Assembly (NCBI GenBank): GCA_037974665.1
Contig: CM075771.1
Location: forward strand, 40,284,425 to 40,348,424
Direction of reading: 5' to 3'
Length of the DNA: 64,000 nt
Source: Ehretia macrophylla
Lineage: Eukaryota; Streptophyta; Magnoliopsida; Boraginales; Ehretiaceae
Below the pieces are notes generated by a model. That model was not told the origin of the DNA and searched no databases. It was given only the letters and a program-made list of their open reading frames with translations. Shown piece by piece: positions 59,175 to 64,000 of the stretch; position 1 is the first letter of the stretch, and every line of letters begins with the position of its first letter. A program made the position numbers and the translations under genes.

Positions 59175-59735
59175 CCCTTTCCAATTTTTTTTGCTCCAGT
59201 TAAGGTTGCCAAGATACTTTATCCACCACATTTCTATTATCGAATCCCACAGCACATTGGGCAAGACAACTTCGCTTCAGGAGGAGGCTGGGCCAACAAA
59301 CCGAGGGCGTAGGGCTTGTGACCGAGTCTCCTTCACTCCGGTGCCTATAACTTTTGATCCGTAAGGAGTTATGCGGCACACAGCATGCCGTTGGAAAGCT
59401 CTCCGAGAGCTCTACGACAGGGGCAGCCAGCTTCCTTGCTGTGCCCTTTTTTGCAGCCCAAAATCGAATGGTTTCATCAGTTTCTGGCCACTTTTCTTTT
59501 TTAGCTCTGTTTTTTCTGTCCCGGATCGTACGTCGTGAGCAGTTAAAAGCACGACAACCTTACTCGCGGGACATTAGAGGGCCTTACAACGCGTCAATAT
59601 CTCATCCTGCGAGGATGCTGGGTTGTTGAAGCGGATGGGTTGTCGTTAAGCCCATTGGGCCTTCTGAATGGGCCATCTCTCTAGGCTGGGACTGTGAACC
59701 GTTAACCCATAAAGGAATTGTGCCCTCAACATGAC

Positions 59736-59854
59736 GGGTGCGATCATACTAGCACTAATGCACCGGATCCCCTCAGAACTCCGAAGTTAAGCGTGCTTGG
59801 GCGAGAGTAGTACTAGGATTGGTGACCCCCTGGGAAGTCCTCGTGTTGCACACC
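59736..59854 (+). rRNA. 5S rRNA: 5S rRNA gene
   Basis: Changes: C15T, A37C, G85T, C117A. Upstream motif CCATAAAGG preserved in its TAAA core. Confidence 0.96.
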
Positions 59855-60411
59855 CCTTTTCAATTTTTTTCCTCCGGTTATGGTTTCCAAGATACTTTAT
59901 CCACCACATTTCTATTATCGAATCCCACTGCACCTTTGGCAAGACAACTTCGCTTCACGTAGAGGTTGGGCCCGCAAACCGAGGGCGTAGGGCTTGTGAC
60001 CAGGTCTCCGTTGCTCGAGTGCCCATAACTTTTTATCCGTAAGGAGTTACGCGGTGCATAGCATACCGTTGGAAAGCTCTTCGAGAGCACTACGACAGGG
60101 GCAGCTAGCTTGCTCGCTGTGCCCTTTTTGGAGCCCAAAATTGAACTTTATCATCAGTTTCGGTCCACTTTTATGATTTAGCCCTATTTTTCCGTTCGGG
60201 ATCGTACATCGTGAGCTATTAAAAGGATGACAACCTTACTCACGGGACATTAGAGGGCCCTACAACACATCGATATCTCGTCTTGCAAGGATGCTGGGTT
60301 GTTGAGGCGGATGGGTTGTCGTTAAACCCATTGGGCCTTCTGAATGGGCTATCTCTCTAAGCTGGGACTATGAACCGTTAACACATAAAGGAATTGGGCC
60401 ACCAACATGAC

Positions 60412-60530
60412 GGGTGCGATCATACTAGCACTAATGCTCCAAATCCCATCAGAACTCCGAAGTTAAGCGTGCTTGGGCGAGAGTAGTACTAAGATAGGTG
60501 ACCCCCTTGGAAGTCCTCGTGTTGCAACCC
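60412..60530 (+). rRNA. 5S rRNA: 5S rRNA gene
   Basis: Changes: C15T, A27T, G30A, G31A, G81A, G85A, G97T, C116A. C box weakened. Confidence 0.95.
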
Positions 60531-61089
60531 CCTTTTCAAATTTTTTTTCCTCCGGTTAGGGTTGCCAAGATACTTTATCCACCACATGTCTATTATCGAA
60601 TCCCACTGCACCTTGGGCAAGATAACTTTGCTTCACGTGGAGGCTGGGCCCGCAAACCGAGGGCGTAGGGCTTGTGACCAGGTCTCCGTCGCTCAGGTGC
60701 CCATAACTTTTGATCCATAAGGAGTTACACGGTGCATAGCATACAGTTTGAAAGCTCTTCGAAAGCTCTACAATGGGGGCAGCTAGCTTGCTCGTTGTGC
60801 CCCTCTTGGAGCCCAAAATCGAACGTTTTCATCAGTTTCGGGCCACTTTTCTACATTTTCTATGTTTTTTCGTCTCGTATCGTACGTCGTGAGCTGTTAA
60901 AAGGACGACAACCTTACTCGCGGGACATCAGAGGGCCCTACAACGAGTCGATATCTCGTCTTGCGAGGATGCTGGGTTGTTGAAGCGGATGGGTTGTCGT
61001 TAAGCCAATTGGACCTTCTGAATGGGCCATCTCTCCAGGCTGGGACTGTGAACCGTTAACACATAAAGGAATTGTGCCCTCAACATAAC

Positions 61090-61208
61090 GGGTGCGATCA
61101 TACCAGTACTAATGCACCGGATCCCATCAGAACTCCGAAGTTAAGCATGCTTGGGTGAGAGTAGTACTGGGATGGGTGAACCCCTAGGAAGTCCTTGTGT
61201 TGCACCCC
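61090..61208 (+). rRNA. 5S rRNA: 5S rRNA gene
   Basis: Changes: C18T, G58A, C67T, A80G, C91A, G97A, C107T. Pairs with 63797 in the four-unit repeat. Confidence 0.95.
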
Positions 61209-61764
61209 TATTTTCAATTTTTTTCCTCCGATTAGGGTTGCTAAGATACTTTATCGAACTCATTTAAATTATCGAATCCCACGGCACCTTGGTCAAGACA
61301 ACTTCGCTTCATGTGGAGGCTGGGCCCGCAAACCGAGGGCGTAGGGCTTGTGACCAGGTCTCTATCGCTCCGGTTCCCCTAACTTTTGATCAGTAAGGAG
61401 TTACGCAGCGGACAGCATACCGTTGGAAAGCTCTTCGAGAGCACTACAATGGGGGCAGCGAGCTTACTCGCTGTGCCCTTTTTGGAGACCAAAATCGAAC
61501 ATTTTTCTTCAGTTTTATCACTTTTCTAATTTTGCTATGTTTTTCAATCCCGTATCGTACGTCGTAAGCTGTTAAAAAGACAACAACCTTACTCGGGGGA
61601 AATTAGAGGGCCCTACAACACGCCGATATCTCGTCTTGCGAGGATGCTAGGTTGTTGAAGCAAATGGGTTGTCGTTAAACCCATTGGGCCTTCTGAATGG
61701 GCTATCTCTCTAGGCTGGGACTGTGAACCGTTAACACATAAAGGAATTGGGCCACCAACTCGAC

Positions 61765-61883
61765 GGGTTCGATCACACCAGCACTAATGCACCGGATCCC
61801 ATAAGAACTTCGAAGTTAACCATGCTTGCGCGAGAATAGTACTAGGATGGGTGACCCCCTGGGAAGTCCTCGTGTTGCACCCC
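61765..61883 (+). rRNA. 5S rRNA: 5S rRNA gene
   Basis: Changes: G5T, T12C, C39A, C46T, G56C, G58A, G65C, G72A. Upstream flank also altered (CAACTCGAC). Confidence 0.94.
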
Positions 61884-62442
61884 CCTTTTCAATTTTTTTT
61901 GCTCCAGTTAGGGTTGCCAAGATACTTTATCCGCCACTTTTTTTTTATCGAATCCCACGGCACCTTGGGCAAGACAACTTCGCTTCACATGGAGGCTAGG
62001 CCAGCAAACCGAGGGCGTAGGGCTTGTGACCATGTCTCTTTCGCTCCGGTGCCCATAACTTTTGATCGGTAAGGAGTTACGCGATGCACAGCATACCGTT
62101 GGTAAGCTCTCTGAGAGCTCTACAACATGGGTAGCTAGCTTGCTCAATGTGTCCTTTTTTGGAGCCCTAAATCGAACGTTTTGATCAGTTTTGGGTCACT
62201 GTTCTTTTTTAGCTCTGTTTTTCCTTCCCGGATTGTACGTCGTGAGCTGTTAAAAGGACGACAACCTTGCTCGCGGGGCATTAGAGGGCCCCACAATGCG
62301 TCGATATCTCGTCTGGCGAGGATGCTGGGTTATTGAAGCGGATGGGTTGTCGTTAAGCCCATTTGGCCTTCTGAATAGACCATCTCTCTGGGCTAGGACT
62401 GTGAACAATTAACACATAAAGGAATTGTGCCCTCAACATGGC

Positions 62443-62561
62443 GGGTACGATCATACCAGCACTAATGCACCGGATCCCATAAGAACTCCGAAGTTAAGCG
62501 TGCTTGGGCGAGAGTAGTACAAGAATGGGTGACCACCTGGGAAGTCCTCGTGTAGCACCCC
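62443..62561 (+). rRNA. 5S rRNA: 5S rRNA gene
   Basis: Changes: G5A, C39A, T79A, G82A, C93A, T112A. Confidence 0.95.
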
Positions 62562-63119
62562 TCTTTTCAATTTTTTTTCCTCCGGTTAGGTTTGCCAAGA
62601 TACTTTATCCACCATATTTCTATTATCGAATCCCACTGCACCTTGGGCATGACAACTTCACTTCACGTGGAGGCTGGGCCAGCAAACCGAGGGCATAGGG
62701 CTTGTGACCAGGTCTCCTTCGCTCTGGTGCCCATAACTTTGATCAATAAGGAGTTACGCGGCGCACAACATACCGTTGGAAAGCTCTACGAGAGCCCTAC
62801 GACGTGGGCAGCTAGCTTGCTCACTGTGTCCTTTTTTGGAGCCCTAAATCGAACGTTTTCATCAGTTTTGGGTCACTGTTCTTTTTTAGTTCTGTTTTTT
62901 CGTCCCGGATCGTACGTCGTGAGCTGTGAAAAGGACGACAACCTTGCTTGTGGGGCATTAGAGGGCCCTAAAACGCATCGATATCTCGTCTTGCGTGGAT
63001 GCTGGGTTATTGAAGCAGATGGGTTGTCGTTAAGCCCATTGGGCCTTCTGAATGGACCATCTCTCTGGGCTGGGACTGTGAACCATTAACACATAAAGAA
63101 ATTGTGCCCTCAACATGAT

Positions 63120-63238
63120 GGGTGCGATCATACCAGCACTAATGCACTGGATCCCATAAGAACTCCGAAGTTAAGCGTGCTTGGGCGAGAGTAGTACTAG
63201 GATGGGTGACGCCCTGGGAAGAACTCATGTAGAACCAC
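63120..63238 (+). rRNA. 5S rRNA: 5S rRNA gene with degraded 3' end
   Basis: Changes: C29T, C39A, C92G, T103A, C104A, G108A, T112A, C114A, C118A. The 3' strand of helix I reads TAGAACCA, so helix I pairing is largely lost. T at -1. Probably non-functional. Confidence 0.93.
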
Positions 63239-63796
63239 GCTTTTCAATTTTTTTTCCTCCGGTTAGGTTTGCCAAGATACTTTATCCACCATATTTCTAT
63301 TATCGAATCCCACTGTACATTGGGCAAGACAACTTCGCTTCACGTGGAGGCTGGACCCACAAACCAAGGGCGTAGGGCTTGTGACCAGGTCTCCGTCGCT
63401 CAGGTGCCCATAACTTTTGATCCGTAAGGAGTTACACGGTGCATAGCATACAGTTGGAAAGGACTTTGAGAGCTCTACGACGGGGGCAGTTAGCTTGCTC
63501 GCTTTGCCCCTTTTGGAGCCCAAAATCGAACGTTTTCATCAGTTTCAGGCCACTTTTCTAGTTTTGCTATGTTTTTTTGTCCCGTATCGTACGTCGTGAG
63601 CTGTTAAAAGGACGACAACCTTACTCGCGGGACATCAGAGGGCCCTACAACGAGTCGATATCTCGTCTTGCGAGGATGCTGGGTTGTTGAAGCGGATGGG
63701 TTGTCGTTAAGCCAATTGGGCCTTCTGAGTGGGCCATCTCTCTAGGCTGGGACTGTGAACCATTAACACATAAAGGAATTGTGCCCTCAACATGAC

Positions 63797-63915
63797 GGGT
63801 GCGATCATACCAGCACTAATGCACCGGATCCCATCAGAACTCCGAAGTTAAGCATGCTTGGGCGATAGTAGTACTGGGATGGGTGAACCCCTAGGAAGTC
63901 CTTGTGTTGCACCCC
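63797..63915 (+). rRNA. 5S rRNA: 5S rRNA gene
   Basis: Changes: G58A, G70T, A80G, C91A, G97A, C107T. Last gene; its spacer runs off the window. Confidence 0.95.
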
Positions 63916-64000
63916 CATTTTTAATTTTTTTTTCCTCCGGTTAGCGTTGCTAAGATACTTTATCGAACTCATTTCTATCATCGAATCCCACGACACCTTG

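Larger units (their letters stand above)
54278..64000 (+). repeat. 5S rDNA tandem array, right segment
   Basis: Continuation of the same array after the retrotransposon, in the same orientation and register, with 14 full-length genes plus the 3' part of the split gene. Spacing is 675-680 bp except for one 802-bp unit that contains a 124-bp spacer duplication. None of these genes has the A106 variant common in the left part. The array runs off the right edge within the spacer of the last gene. Confidence 0.98.
60530..64000 (+). repeat. Four-unit (2707 bp) higher-order repeat, right end
   Basis: The gene at 63797 repeats the rare combination G58A, A80G, C91A, G97A and C107T of the gene at 61090, 2707 bp away. 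Both are followed by the unusual 'tttatcgaactcattt' spacer variant. The preceding spacers (about 60540-61089 and 63247-63796) also match, although genes 60412 and 63120 differ. The second copy continues past the window end. Confidence 0.8.

Noticed and set aside
62592-63089. 165-codon frame, the longest in the window
   Set aside because: It spans one 5S spacer up to the promoter block of the next gene; a 1-bp deletion near 62740 merges two spacer frames. Nothing resembles a protein family.
1-64000. 35S rDNA units (18S, 5.8S, 25S) linked to 5S
   Set aside because: No spacer is long enough for them, and no 35S rRNA sequence is present; the 5S array is separate in this window.

Overview
The window is almost entirely a nuclear 5S ribosomal DNA tandem array from a plant, most likely an angiosperm. 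That call rests on the gene itself. The 118-nt core opens with GGGTGCGATC, carries plant-type internal Pol III control elements, and closes with GTTGCACCC, which pairs with the 5' end as helix I. I count 77 full-length 5S rRNA genes, all on the + strand. There is also one gene split by a retrotransposon, one gene missing its 5' 46 nt, and one almost completely deleted gene. The usual repeat length is about 677 bp (118-nt gene plus about 559 bp of spacer). Variants of about 637, 660, 663, 667 and 802 bp are each explained by a visible indel. Both window edges lie inside the array. No protein-coding gene is supported anywhere.

Layout: positions 1-43086 are array. Positions 43087-54277 are one complete LTR retrotransposon. 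Positions 54278-64000 are array again. The element has LTRs of 4129 and 4114 bp, a tRNA-Met-type primer binding site, a polypurine tract, and 2948 bp of interior with no gag or pol. This is the architecture of a large non-autonomous element (LARD). It sits inside a 5S gene after nucleotide 91 and is flanked by the duplicated target GTGAC. Removing the element and one target copy restores a gene whose distance to the next gene is exactly 677 bp.

The left array is itself a large duplication. Block 836-14082 and block 14083-32616 carry the same series of unit variants in the same order, so an approximately 18.5-kb run of units was duplicated in tandem. The copies then diverged by whole-unit losses and gains: the first copy lost about 2.4 kb near 1812-1872 and about 0.85 kb near 7527, and the second gained one unit near 19.4 kb and two near 21-22 kb. 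Smaller higher-order repeats of 1, 2, 3 and 4 units occur in the right part.

Each unit has a TATA-like CATAAAG about 28-22 nt upstream of the gene, C at -1, the internal promoter, and a T4 plus T8 terminator directly downstream. Many genes look decayed. CpG sites repeatedly show TpG or CpA, two genes carry an internal TTTT, and several have changed control boxes. In the entries, gene positions are numbered 1-118 on the consensus I derived from this window, and changes are written as consensus base, position, observed base. Gene ends are given as one base past the final CCC.
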